This document shows, one piece after another, positions 9,397-17,817 of a stretch of 64,000 nt of DNA. A program made the position numbers and the translations under genes. The stretch lies in assembly GCF_902497995.1 (NCBI RefSeq), contig NZ_CABVII010000030.1, forward strand, positions 1 to 64,000, read 5' to 3'. The stretch is from Pseudomonas fluorescens (GTDB taxonomy: Bacteria; Pseudomonadota; Gammaproteobacteria; Pseudomonadales; Pseudomonadaceae). The notes under the pieces were generated by a model. It saw only the letters and a program-made list of their open reading frames with translations, was not told the origin of the DNA and did not search any database. Positions within the stretch are counted from its first letter, which is position 1. The number at the start of each line of letters is the position of its first letter.

Positions 9397-9651
9397 ATGC
9401 AAACCATCAACTACACCACCGCACGAGCTCACCTGGCCGAAACCATGGACCGGGTCAATGAAGACCGTGCCCCATTGCTGGTGACTCGCCAGAAAGGAGA
9501 ACCCGTGGTGATGATGTCTCTGGCGGAGTACAACGCCCTCGAAGAGACCGCCTATCTGCTGCGCTCCCCAGCCAATGCCGAGCGACTGATCAAATCGATC
9601 GGCAACCTGCGGGCGGGCAAAACCAAAGCCAGGCAACTCATCGAAGAATGA
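9397..9651 (+). CDS. yefM: antitoxin of YefM/Phd family
   Basis: This 84-residue antitoxin has the Phd/YefM fold: an N-terminal DNA-binding part beginning MQTINYTTARAHLAETMDRV, the strand motif PLLVTRQKGEPVVMMSLAEYNAL, and a flexible C-terminal tail that would wrap the toxin. It neutralises YoeB and represses its own promoter. GAGGA upstream supports the ATG at 9397; a longer reading from 9343 would include operator DNA. Its stop overlaps the toxin start by 4 bp, giving the usual antitoxin-first coupled order. Confidence 0.92.
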   Translation: MQTINYTTARAHLAETMDRVNEDRAPLLVTRQKGEPVVMMSLAEYNALEETAYLLRSPANAERLIKSIGNLRAGKTKARQLIEE

Positions 9652-9902
9652 ATATCGAGTTCACCGCGCAAGGTTGGGAAGACTATCTGTGGTTCCAGCA
9701 CAACGATAAGGCAGCACTCAAGCGAATCAACCTGCTGATCAAATCTATCCAGCGCGAGCCATTCGACGGACTTGGAAAACCTGAACCGCTCAAACACAAC
9801 TTGAGCGGCTTCTGGTCACGCCGGATCACTGCCGAGCATCGCTTGGTCTATGCAGTCGCGGACGATTTAATAAGCATCGTAATGTGCAGGTACCACTATT
9901 GA
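9648..9902 (+). CDS. yoeB: toxin YoeB, ribosome-dependent mRNA endonuclease
   Basis: This 84-residue RelE-superfamily toxin matches E. coli YoeB in length and in its catalytic set at the same numbers: E46, R65, H83 and the C-terminal Y84. It cleaves mRNA in the ribosomal A site when YefM is degraded. No frameshift or missing residue is seen, so the system looks active. Its 3' end overlaps the convergent msrA gene by 7 bp. Confidence 0.94.
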   Translation: MNIEFTAQGWEDYLWFQHNDKAALKRINLLIKSIQREPFDGLGKPEPLKHNLSGFWSRRITAEHRLVYAVADDLISIVMCRYHY

Positions 9903-10609
9903 GATAAACCCGCCTTCACCAACACCGGTTTTTCCTGATACCGATCCGGATACAGCCGCTTCAACTGTGCCACCTTCGGCAGGTCGTTGATCACGATGTA
10001 GGGATAGGTCGGGTGCTCGGTCAGAAAATCCTGGTGCTCCTCCTCCGCCGGGTAGAAACCGTTGTAGCTTTCAAGCCGGGTCACAATGGGCTTATCGAAC
10101 GAGCGAGCGGTGTCCAGCTGGGCGATGTAGGCCTGAGCCACGCGCTGCTGTTCGCTGCTCAGCGGGAAAATCGCCGACCGATACTGGGTACCGGTGTCAG
10201 GTCCCTGACGATTGAGTTCGGTCGGGTTGTGGGCTACCGAGAAATAGATTTGCAGCAAGGTGCCATAACTGACCTGAGTCGGATCGAAGGTCACTTCGAC
10301 GGACTCCGCGTGGCCGGTATCACCCTCGCTGACCCGCTCATACCGAGCCGTGTCGGCTGCGCCGCCGGCGTAACCGGAGACCGCCTTCTTCACACCCTTG
10401 ACATGCTGGAACACGCCTTGGACGCCCCAGAAGCAACCGCCGGCAAGGACCGCGGTTTCGCTACGAGCCTGGGTCGTCTCATCGAGGGTCGGAGGAGCAA
10501 TGATCACTGCTTTTTCAGCGGCGCCGAACGAGAACGCCGCGCATTGACCGATGACGCCGGCGGCAGCCAGCCCCAACAGGGCGCGACGCCAGGTGAACAG
10601 GGTTTTCAT
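9896..10609 (-). CDS. msrA: peptide-methionine (S)-S-oxide reductase, exported form
   Basis: This 237-residue MsrA reduces the S epimer of methionine sulfoxide in proteins. Residues 1-31 look like a Sec signal peptide (KTLFTWRRA, then a hydrophobic core ending near CAAFSFGAA), so the enzyme should act in the periplasm. The catalytic motif is GGCFWG with C59. I see no other cysteine in the mature part, so it is a one-cysteine enzyme that must be recycled by an outside reductant. It lies 67 bp downstream of msrB on the same strand, probably one transcript. This is distinct from the usual cytoplasmic MsrA. Confidence 0.9.
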   Translation of the reverse strand: MKTLFTWRRALLGLAAAGVIGQCAAFSFGAAEKAVIIAPPTLDETTQARSETAVLAGGCFWGVQGVFQHVKGVKKAVSGYAGGAADTARYERVSEGDTGHAESVEVTFDPTQVSYGTLLQIYFSVAHNPTELNRQGPDTGTQYRSAIFPLSSEQQRVAQAYIAQLDTARSFDKPIVTRLESYNGFYPAEEEHQDFLTEHPTYPYIVINDLPKVAQLKRLYPDRYQEKPVLVKAGLSQ

Positions 10610-10676
10610 GACGCTGACTCCTGAATGAATGAAAGGCCTTCACCTGCGACAGGCGGCGCAGGCAATCGAGAAAGGA

Positions 10677-11195
10677 TCAAGCCACCTGTGGCTTGAAGGT
10701 CAGCGCCAGACCGTTCATGCAGTAACGCAAGCCGGTGGGTTTGGGCCCGTCATCGAAGACATGCCCCAGATGACCGCCGCATCGCCGGCAGTGGACCTCT
10801 TCGCGCACAATGCCCAATGAACGGTCCTGACGGGTGGCCACGGCCTTGTCCAGCGGCGCCCAGAAGCTCGGCCAGCCGGTACGGCTGTCGAATTTGGTCG
10901 CGGAGGAAAACAGCGGCAGATCGCAGCCGGCACAGGCAAAAATGCCGTCCCGGTGTTCATTGTTCAGCGGGCTGCTGTAGGCCCGCTCGGTGCCTTCTTC
11001 GCGCAGGATTTCGTACTGCCCGGCGCTGAGCATGGCGCGCCATTCGCTGTCGCTGTGGCTCACCTCGAATACCTCCGCCGCGCTGGCCTCACTGACCAGG
11101 GCAGCGCTTGCGGCAAATTTTGGCAATACACCGATCACCAAGGCTGCAGCCCCCAGCCCGCCGCACGTTCCAAGAAACTGCCGCCGTGAAAACAT
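10677..11195 (-). CDS. msrB: peptide-methionine (R)-S-oxide reductase, Tat-exported
   Basis: This 172-residue MsrB reduces the R epimer. The N-terminus, MFSRRQFLGT followed by a hydrophobic stretch to AASAA, is a twin-arginine signal. Structural zinc cysteines are C88/C91 and C136/C139; the catalytic cysteine is C159 in RYCMNG. Where two-cysteine MsrBs have GCGWPSF, this one has T106 in RTGWPSF, so the resolving cysteine is absent. The ATG at 11195 follows GGAGAAGATC. An upstream in-frame start would spoil the Tat signal. It is first in an msrB-msrA operon and divergent from a two-component system. Confidence 0.9.
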   Translation of the reverse strand: MFSRRQFLGTCGGLGAAALVIGVLPKFAASAALVSEASAAEVFEVSHSDSEWRAMLSAGQYEILREEGTERAYSSPLNNEHRDGIFACAGCDLPLFSSATKFDSRTGWPSFWAPLDKAVATRQDRSLGIVREEVHCRRCGGHLGHVFDDGPKPTGLRYCMNGLALTFKPQVA

Positions 11196-11346
11196 GATCT
11201 TCTCCGATAAATCCAGGTGCCTGACAAGGAACACAGCGTAGGCTTGGTTTGATCGCCAAAACCTCACGCAGAGTTAAACAATTCGTGATAACTCCAGCCG
11301 AGGAAAACCCGCACAATGCGCTCATCGCGCCGAAGGATTGAGCTTG

Positions 11347-12057
11347 ATGGAACCGACCAAACGCGTCCTCGTGGTCGAGGACGACCTGCCTATCGCCGAC
11401 CTTATCTGCCTGCATCTGCGCGATGAGCAGTTCGAGGTGGTGCACTGCGCCAACGGCGACGAAGGCATGCGCCTGTTGCAGCAAGGAAGCTGGGATGCTC
11501 TGATTCTCGACCTGATGCTGCCCGGTATCGACGGCCTGGAAATCTGCCGCCGCGCCCGCGCCATGGCCCGTTACACACCGATCATCATCACCAGCGCGCG
11601 CTCCAGCGAGGTCCACCGTATTCTCGGGCTCGAACTCGGTGCCGACGACTACCTGGCCAAACCCTTTTCCATACTGGAGCTGGTCGCCCGGGTCAAAGCC
11701 CTGCTGCGACGGGTCGACGCCATGGCCCGCAACCTGAAAATGGACGCCGGCAGCCTGATCATCGACGGCCTGGCCATCGACCCGATCACCCGCGAGGTGT
11801 CCCTTGACGGCCGCCGTCTCGACCTCACGCCCCGGGAGTTCGACCTGTTGTATTTCTTCGCCCGCCAACCCGGCAAGGTGTTCTCGCGCATGGACTTGCT
11901 CAACGCCGTGTGGGGTTACAGCCACGAAGGCTACGAGCACACGGTCAACACGCACATCAACCGCCTGCGCGCGAAAATCGAGGCCGATCCGGCACAACCC
12001 ATGCGAATCCTCACGGTGTGGGGTCGTGGCTACAAGTTCGCGGCGAAGGAGCAATAG
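11347..12057 (+). CDS. OmpR-family DNA-binding response regulator
   Basis: The protein has 236 residues. The receiver domain has acidic E11/D12/D13, phosphoacceptor D55 (LILDLMLPG) and K105 (LAKPF). It is followed by a winged-helix DNA-binding domain with DLTPREFDLLYFFARQPGKV and a C-terminal WGRGYKF. AAGGA upstream favours the ATG at 11347; a TTG at 11338 is also in frame. It is transcribed divergently from msrBA across a 151-bp shared region, and the kinase gene follows five bases later. Control of the Msr genes is inferred from position, as in HprRS/MsrPQ systems; the sequence alone does not show the stimulus. Confidence 0.92.
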   Translation: MEPTKRVLVVEDDLPIADLICLHLRDEQFEVVHCANGDEGMRLLQQGSWDALILDLMLPGIDGLEICRRARAMARYTPIIITSARSSEVHRILGLELGADDYLAKPFSILELVARVKALLRRVDAMARNLKMDAGSLIIDGLAIDPITREVSLDGRRLDLTPREFDLLYFFARQPGKVFSRMDLLNAVWGYSHEGYEHTVNTHINRLRAKIEADPAQPMRILTVWGRGYKFAAKEQ

Positions 12058-12062
12058 CGCCC

Positions 12063-13577
12063 ATGAGGCTGACCCTGACGCAACGCCTGTCCCTGGTCTT
12101 CGCCGTGCTGTTGCTGGTGTGCTGCGGTACCTCGGCGTGGATGCAGGTGCGCTCCAGCCAGATGCATGAACTGGAGGTGGTGCAAGGCCTGTCGCGCAAC
12201 CTGGCGCAGCATATCGCCCAGGACACGGTGCTGATGGATGCCAATGGCCTGATGCCCGATGCCGTGCGCGAGTTGTTCAGCAAGCTGATGCAAGTCAACC
12301 CTAGCGTCGAGGTCTATCTGCTGGACACCGAAGGCGCGATTGTCGGCAGCGCGGCACCCGAGGGGCGGATCCGCCGGCAGCAAGTTGACCTGGCGCCAGT
12401 CCAGCGTCTGCTCAAGGGGGATGCCTTGCCGATTCTCGGCGACGACCCGCGCAGCGCCGATGGCCGCAAGGTGTTCAGCGCCGCGCCGTTGCAGGTCAAT
12501 GGCAAACCGGCAGGCTACCTGTATGTGGTGCTGCTCGGTGAAGAGCGCGACCGCCTCGCCGAACGCGGCGCCACCGGTGCAGCGCTCAATACCGCCCTGT
12601 CATCCATCGCACTGGTGGCCTTGTTGTGCCTGATTGCCGGACTTGCGGCCTTCGCGCTGATCACCCGGCCGTTGCGCCGCTTGACCGAAAACGTCAGCGG
12701 ATTCGACATTGACGGCCTACCGATGCCGCCACCTGCCCCGGTAGAAAAACCCGCCAGTCACGATGAAATTGCCGTGCTCGACGCCACCTTCCGGCAGATG
12801 CAGGCACGACTCAGTGAACAATGGCGCTCGCTGACCCGCCAGGAGCAGGAACGTCGCGAACTGGTGGCGAACATTTCCCACGACCTGCGCACACCTCTGG
12901 CCTCGCTGCATGGCTACCTGGAAACCCTGTCGCTCAAGGATGCCACCTTGTCCCCCGCCGACCGTCGCCGCTACCTGGGCATCGCCCTGGATCAAAGCCG
13001 CAAGGTCGGCGGCCTGGCGCAGTCGCTGCTGGAACTGGTGCGCCTGGAACACGGCTTCGTGCAACCGGTGCTGGAACGTTTCTCCCTGACCGATCTGGTG
13101 CAGGACATCTTCCAGAAATTCGAACTGACGGCCGAGGCGCGCCAGGTCGAGCTCAAAGCCAGCTTTACCCCCAATGTTTCGACCGCCTGCGCCGACCTGG
13201 GGTTGATCGAAAGAGTGCTCACCAACCTGTTCGACAATGCACTGCGCCACACCCCACAAGGTGGAGAAATCGAACTCAGCCTGCGTCCCCATGGGTCTCT
13301 TGTCGAAGTCACCGTCAGCGACAGCGGCCCCGGTATCGCGCCCGAACTGCGTGAAGGCCTGTTCCTGCGCCCGTTCAACATCGGTGGAGCGCGGCGCGAT
13401 GGCGGGCTTGGGTTGCGCATCGTCCATCGGATCCTGCAATTGCACGGTCACGAGATCCAGCTGATCGATATTCCCGGACGCGGCGCGAGCTTTCGCTTTT
13501 CGCTGGCGGTGGATGAGCAAACCGCGTCCGCAATGGCGGTGCACTCAATGAACCTGAACACACCGGGACAAGCGTGA
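12063..13577 (+). CDS. membrane sensor histidine kinase
   Basis: This 504-residue kinase has TM1 at about 8-28, a periplasmic domain of about 145 residues, TM2 near 180-200 followed by a HAMP linker, a HisKA domain with ISHDLRTPLASL (H273), and a HATPase domain with the N box (NLFDNALRHTP, about 385-395), the G1 box DSGPGIAPEL and the G2 box GGLGLRIV. The ATG at 12063 gives a clean membrane start five bases after the regulator stop. The periplasmic sensor faces the compartment where the neighbouring MsrA and MsrB work. Confidence 0.92.
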   Translation: MRLTLTQRLSLVFAVLLLVCCGTSAWMQVRSSQMHELEVVQGLSRNLAQHIAQDTVLMDANGLMPDAVRELFSKLMQVNPSVEVYLLDTEGAIVGSAAPEGRIRRQQVDLAPVQRLLKGDALPILGDDPRSADGRKVFSAAPLQVNGKPAGYLYVVLLGEERDRLAERGATGAALNTALSSIALVALLCLIAGLAAFALITRPLRRLTENVSGFDIDGLPMPPPAPVEKPASHDEIAVLDATFRQMQARLSEQWRSLTRQEQERRELVANISHDLRTPLASLHGYLETLSLKDATLSPADRRRYLGIALDQSRKVGGLAQSLLELVRLEHGFVQPVLERFSLTDLVQDIFQKFELTAEARQVELKASFTPNVSTACADLGLIERVLTNLFDNALRHTPQGGEIELSLRPHGSLVEVTVSDSGPGIAPELREGLFLRPFNIGGARRDGGLGLRIVHRILQLHGHEIQLIDIPGRGASFRFSLAVDEQTASAMAVHSMNLNTPGQA

Positions 13578-13650
13578 GGGGTTGTGGCGCTTGCACCGCT
13601 GTGTCATCCGAAATCCCGCAGCCCCCATCGATCAAAAAATAATTGGTCGA

Positions 13651-13668
13651 ACTGTCAACTTTGACAGT
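13651..13668. promoter_or_regulatory. 18-bp palindrome, candidate operator
   Basis: ACTGTCAA-N2-TTGACAGT is a perfect inverted repeat with 8-bp arms in the gap between the kinase gene and the membrane protein gene at 13799. Its shape and position suggest a repressor or activator site for the downstream gene. No T-run follows, so it is not a terminator. Confidence 0.4.
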
Positions 13669-13798
13669 ATCCCGCCCCTGAAAACCCGCGTTCAATGTTC
13701 ATTGACAGGCTGTGGCCCGATGAGGGCAGTAAGCATAACGCTTCGAACTGCGCCCATCCGCTTCGCTCTCTGCATCTCTTCCACAAGGAAGCGGCAAA

Positions 13799-14299
13799 AT
13801 GCTCAACACCTTGCAAAACACCCCGCTGTGGGTCTACGCGATATTTCTGCTGCTTTGCTACTTCGGCATCAGGGCCCTCTCCCCAACCCGGGAAAGTAAA
13901 ACGTCGTTGTTGATCACTCCGCCGATTTTACTCGGCTGGTCCCTGTATTCCCTGGGCCTGACCATCAATCCGCTGCTATCGATCAGTTGCTGGATGGCCG
14001 CGGTGATGTTCGGCGGCATCGTCGCGCTGGTGATTTTTTCCCGCGAGGGTGTCGAGCTGGATGACACAGGCACCGGGTTGATCCTGCCGGGCACCATCAA
14101 TACCCTGGTGCTCTATCTCATGCTTTTTGCCGTCAGTTACTACTTTGGCTACGCGGCCGAAGTTAACCCGGCCTATGCGGCGACGCTTCCGATGGTGCTG
14201 CTCAAGGCCTGTGCGTCGGGCCTTGCCACCGGTTTGTTTTGCGGACGTTCAGTCAGGTTTTATCTGATTTTCCTGTCCCTGAAGACGGTCCCCCTGTAG
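13799..14299 (+). CDS. hypothetical inner-membrane protein
   Basis: This 166-residue, very hydrophobic protein has about five predicted membrane helices (roughly 10-26, 38-56, 60-80, 94-118 and 124-146). It resembles the small multi-spanning proteins annotated as DUF6622-like in Pseudomonas; that family call is tentative. AAGGAAG precedes the ATG. It appears to be monocistronic, with a palindrome upstream and a REP pair directly after. I cannot give a function. Confidence 0.65.
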   Translation: MLNTLQNTPLWVYAIFLLLCYFGIRALSPTRESKTSLLITPPILLGWSLYSLGLTINPLLSISCWMAAVMFGGIVALVIFSREGVELDDTGTGLILPGTINTLVLYLMLFAVSYYFGYAAEVNPAYAATLPMVLLKACASGLATGLFCGRSVRFYLIFLSLKTVPL

Positions 14300-14399
14300 G
14301 AGCTGGCTTGCCAGCGAAGGCGGCTTGGAGAGCGCCGCAAGACTTGAGGGCCCCTTCGCTGCGGTGCGGCGATCCGACAAGCCAGCTCCTACAGGGGGG
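14291..14399. repeat. REP doublet
   Basis: CCCCTGTAGGAGCTGGCTTGCC and its inverted copy GCCAGCTCCTACAGGGG flank a GC-rich middle. The stem differs from the other two REP types in this window, so it is probably a third REP subtype. It lies between two plus-strand genes. Confidence 0.8.
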
Positions 14400-14522
14400 C
14401 GCTATCAGGTGTTTTGTCCGACAGCCGTGACAACGCCGCGCAGGTCCAATAGATTAGCCGACCTGAAAAGGCCCCTGTGCTTTCTCGCCTCAACCCAAGT
14501 TAAAAGAAGTAGTGAAATTTCA

Positions 14523-15227
14523 ATGTCCGATTCCAATACCGCTGAATCCGTAGTCACCTTGTCGTCCAAAGCGGAATACGAAAACTCCATCAATCTTTCA
14601 CAGCATGTACCCCAGGCCAAGACCATCAGCGAGATGGTCCTGGACGCTTTCCAGTCCACCCGGGAAAGCGACCAGATCCGCGAGCTGCGTGCCGCGATTC
14701 GCCAGGCTCACGACCGTTTCGACGACGACAAAGCCTATGAATTGATGGGCGAGCTCAAGCAACTCAAGGATGCCGAAGCGGCTGACATCGCGGCCCTGGA
14801 GGACCTGAGCAGCAAATTCCCGATCAGCCGGATTCTCTCCAGTTTCAAGGACGATCCGGCCTTTCAGGAAATCGTCTACGGTCTGGCGCTGAAGGTGCTG
14901 AACCAGACTCACCAGGCCATCAGCAACCCGACCAGTGGCAAGAGCAAGGCTGCGCGGGCCAAGAAGGAAGGTGAAGTGTTTACCATCAGCAAAGACGGCA
15001 TAAGCGTCACGCTGCCGCTGCGGACCCCGCGTTCGCGTCTGAACATGGACCGTAAAGCCCTGGAGTTCCTGGGCCTGACCTTCGTCGGTGAAGGGGATGA
15101 AGCGGAGCTGGAAAGCGAGACGTTCCTGGACAATGCCGGGGCCGAGCAAGCGGTCAGCCGTAAAAACATCATTACCGCGCTGCAGCAGCAAACCGCGTTC
15201 GAGGGCTACAGCATCGCCGCCCAGTAA
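14523..15227 (+). CDS. hypothetical protein with helical N-terminal half
   Basis: This 234-residue protein is not one I recognise. Residues 1-100 are rich in Glu, Lys, Ala and Leu and should be helical or coiled coil. Residues 130-150 are basic (SGKSKAARAKKEGEVF). A mixed beta segment follows (ISVTLPLRTPRSRLNMDRKALEFLGL), then an acidic stretch. It lacks a signal peptide and membrane segments. The basic linker and following segment could suggest nucleic-acid contact, but nothing proves it. I chose the ATG at 14523 because the upstream extension runs through a REP element. A strong terminator follows. Confidence 0.7.
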   Translation: MSDSNTAESVVTLSSKAEYENSINLSQHVPQAKTISEMVLDAFQSTRESDQIRELRAAIRQAHDRFDDDKAYELMGELKQLKDAEAADIAALEDLSSKFPISRILSSFKDDPAFQEIVYGLALKVLNQTHQAISNPTSGKSKAARAKKEGEVFTISKDGISVTLPLRTPRSRLNMDRKALEFLGLTFVGEGDEAELESETFLDNAGAEQAVSRKNIITALQQQTAFEGYSIAAQ

Positions 15228-15281
15228 CACCCCCTGCCAGCGGCGCTTCAGACGCCACTGAGCCAAGAGCCCCGCCCAGGA

Positions 15282-15306
15282 GCCCCGCCCTGGAGCGGGG
15301 CTTTTT
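15282..15306 (+). terminator. rho-independent terminator
   Basis: GCCCCGC (15282-15288), a six-base loop, GCGGGGC (15295-15301), then TTTTT. It ends the transcript of the hypothetical gene at 14523. Confidence 0.9.
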
Positions 15307-15461
15307 ATTGCCTGCGACTCCAGCAAAAGCACGATTACTCTCTCAGTATCGACAGCAGAAAGAACACTTCCCTTAACCCTTGAACACCACGGGTCCGCCT
15401 GCGGGGAGCGTCAACTCACTTTCCAGCCCAAGACTTCAGTGGTGCGATTGCTGAGGTCATC

Positions 15462-16892
15462 ATGCACACGCTCCCCTTGTACCGTCAGTTAGCCAACCAC
15501 TACCTCGATGCGATCCGCAGCGGCACCTTGAAAACCGGGGAGCGGTTCCCCTCCATTCGGCTGATGATGGAAAAACACGCCGTCAGCCTGTCGACCGCGG
15601 TTCAGGTATGCCGGGAGCTCGAGGACTACGGCGTGCTGGAAGCCCGTCCGCGCTCCGGCAACTACATTCGCCAGCCTGACGACATGCCCAAGCCTGGCGC
15701 CATCACCCCTTCCCCGCCCGTCGACACCGGTGTCTATGTCGGCATTCACGAACAGGTGTCGTCGGTACTCAAGGCCAGCCAGCGTGCGACGATCAAGGTC
15801 AATTTCGCCAGTGCCTACTGCGCGCCGGAACTCTATCCGCTAAAGACTTTGCAGGACCATATGATCAAGTCGCTGCGCCAGGATCAGCATTTGCTCGGCG
15901 CGACCGGACCGACCTGCGGTAACAGCGCATTGCGTAACATCCTTGCCCGTCGGGCGCTGACCGCCAAGGCCAACCTGCCCGCGGAGCGGATTGTAATCAC
16001 CAATGGTGCGACCGAAGCGATCAACCTGGCCTTGCGGGCGGTGACCCAACCCGGCGACACCGTGGCCGTGGAATCGCCGACCTTTTACGGCCTGCTGCAA
16101 ATTCTCGAAAGCTTGAACCTGCGGGTGCTGGAAGTCCCGGCGACGGCGCAGGCGGGGATCAATCTGCTGGCCCTCGAACAACTATTGCAAGGTGCCGAGC
16201 GAATTCAGGCGCTGATCGTCACTCCCAACCTGCAAAATCCGTTGGGCAGCATCATGCCCGACGCCAATAAGGCGCGATTGGTGCAGCTGTGTGCGGAGCA
16301 CAATACGGTGCTGATCGAAGACGACACCTATGGCGACCTGGTGGATACCGAGCAGCCGTTGTCCACGCTCAAACACTGGGACCGCACCGACAACGTGATC
16401 TATTGCGCCTCGCTGAACAAAACCCTGGCACCCGGCATGCGCCTGGGCTGGATCAGTGCGGGGAAATGGCACGAGCGCGTGGAAATGCTCAAGCATACCC
16501 AGTCCCGCGGTTGCGAAGCGCTGTCGCAACTGGCTGTCAGTGCCTTCATGAAGACCCCGTCCTACGAACGTTACCTGCGCCGTTTGAGGAAAGTTCTTAC
16601 GCAACAACGCCAGCAGATGAGCGCGGCGATCACCCGTTACTTTCCTCCAGGCACCTGCGTCACCAGCCCTCAGGGCGGCACGCTGCTGTGGGTGGAACTG
16701 CCTCGCCATTATTCGTCCATGGCGTTTTTTCATGAAGCGTTGAAGGCCGGGATCCAGACTTCACCTGGGGATATCTTTTCCAACGCCAAGCGCTTCGATC
16801 ACTTTGTGCGCATTGGCTGTGGAGCGCCGTATTCACCGCGGATCGATGAGGCGCTGGCAACCCTCGGCCAACTACTCAAAAACCAGGACTGA
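15462..16892 (+). CDS. MocR-type (GntR/aminotransferase) transcriptional regulator, regulator 1 of the biosynthetic locus
   Basis: This 476-residue MocR protein has an N-terminal GntR winged helix (LPLYRQLANHYLDAI, FPSIRLMMEKHAVSLSTA, about 5-75), a linker, and a fold-type I aminotransferase domain (about 110-470). The PLP lysine is K320 in SLNKTLAPGMRLGW, so the effector-sensing cofactor can bind. MocR proteins usually control PLP-, amino acid- or GABA-related genes nearby. The gene converges on the 3' end of the minus-strand cluster with a REPIN between. A GTATCGACAG string upstream (15346-15355) resembles one in the cluster (see 22625-22660). Confidence 0.9.
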   Translation: MHTLPLYRQLANHYLDAIRSGTLKTGERFPSIRLMMEKHAVSLSTAVQVCRELEDYGVLEARPRSGNYIRQPDDMPKPGAITPSPPVDTGVYVGIHEQVSSVLKASQRATIKVNFASAYCAPELYPLKTLQDHMIKSLRQDQHLLGATGPTCGNSALRNILARRALTAKANLPAERIVITNGATEAINLALRAVTQPGDTVAVESPTFYGLLQILESLNLRVLEVPATAQAGINLLALEQLLQGAERIQALIVTPNLQNPLGSIMPDANKARLVQLCAEHNTVLIEDDTYGDLVDTEQPLSTLKHWDRTDNVIYCASLNKTLAPGMRLGWISAGKWHERVEMLKHTQSRGCEALSQLAVSAFMKTPSYERYLRRLRKVLTQQRQQMSAAITRYFPPGTCVTSPQGGTLLWVELPRHYSSMAFFHEALKAGIQTSPGDIFSNAKRFDHFVRIGCGAPYSPRIDEALATLGQLLKNQD

Positions 16893-16900
16893 CCCGTACC

Positions 16901-16992
16901 CTGTGGGAGCGGGCTTGCTCGCGAATGCGGTCTGCCAGTCGACTTCAATGGTGACTGATCTACCGCATTCGCGAGCAAGCCCGCTCCCACAG
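16901..16992. repeat. REPIN, G-rich type (GTGGGAGCGGGCTTGCTCGCG)
   Basis: Two inverted REP copies with a divergent centre form a long hairpin between the convergent MocR regulator and the lactonase-like gene. It probably also stabilises or terminates both transcripts. Confidence 0.9.
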
Positions 16993-17002
16993 GAGTGAGT
17001 CG

Positions 17003-17803
17003 TCAGGCCGGGTTTTGGTGCAGGCAGATAATGTGCGGATCGTCATTCCAGTGTGGGAAACGTTCGGCGATCAGCGGATCGTGGCCGGGAATGACGTGGT
17101 CTTCGCTGTCGGCCAGACGATCGATTTCGATGAACGCTTCCAGCGTCTGCGCCAGATCATCAAGAATCGGAAACGGACTACGCTGACGGATGTTCGCCCA
17201 CAAATGCGCAGCATCCGAAGCCAGGACAATCCAGCCCCTTGCGGTATTCACCCGCACCACCTGGCTACCCGGCGTATGCCCGCCTACCGGATGCAAGGTC
17301 ACTCCGGGAATCACCTCGACAGCGCCGTTATGCAAACGCATCCGCCCTTCGAACAATGGCGGCAGCGCCGACATCACATCGTCGACCTCGTAAGTTTTAT
17401 TGACCGTGCGATGGGCCATTTTCGGCCCGGTACAGAAGCGCAATTCCGCTTCCTGCAGATGCACGGTGGCCTGCGGAAACAGCGCAAGATTACCGGCGTG
17501 ATCCCAGTGCAAATGAGTCAGGATCAGGTTGTCGACCTGCACCGGATCAATGTCCAGTTGACGCAGGGATTCTTCCGGCAGGCGATACATCTGACGGTTG
17601 CGCCTTTGCGCCGTGGCCGGTTGAAAACAGGTGTCGACCACAATCACCTGCTGCGCGTTACGGATGACCCAGAAGTAGTAATCCAGCGGCATGGCTGCAT
17701 CGGGATTACCGCAACAGGCATCGTAGAGAAAATTCTCCCGGGCGGTGCGCTGGGCATTGGCGCCGACACGGATGGCGAACACTTCGTACACAGGAACGGA
17801 CAT
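17003..17803 (-). CDS. metallo-beta-lactamase-fold hydrolase, N-acyl homoserine lactonase-like
   Basis: The protein has 266 residues. The dinuclear zinc motif is THLHWDHAGN (HxHxDH), with further ligands expected in GGHTPGS, the Asp of LASDAAH, and VIPGHDP near the C-terminus. This arrangement fits the AttM/AiiA lactonase group, with glyoxalase-type enzymes as an alternative. AGGAGGTGAAT sits directly before the ATG at 17803, which settles the start. It is the last gene of the minus-strand cluster, 14 bp after the N-oxygenase. In that setting it could open a lactone intermediate or product, or protect the producer; the substrate is unknown. Confidence 0.85.
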   Translation of the reverse strand: MSVPVYEVFAIRVGANAQRTARENFLYDACCGNPDAAMPLDYYFWVIRNAQQVIVVDTCFQPATAQRRNRQMYRLPEESLRQLDIDPVQVDNLILTHLHWDHAGNLALFPQATVHLQEAELRFCTGPKMAHRTVNKTYEVDDVMSALPPLFEGRMRLHNGAVEVIPGVTLHPVGGHTPGSQVVRVNTARGWIVLASDAAHLWANIRQRSPFPILDDLAQTLEAFIEIDRLADSEDHVIPGHDPLIAERFPHWNDDPHIICLHQNPA

Positions 17804-17817
17804 ATTCACCTCCTGAT

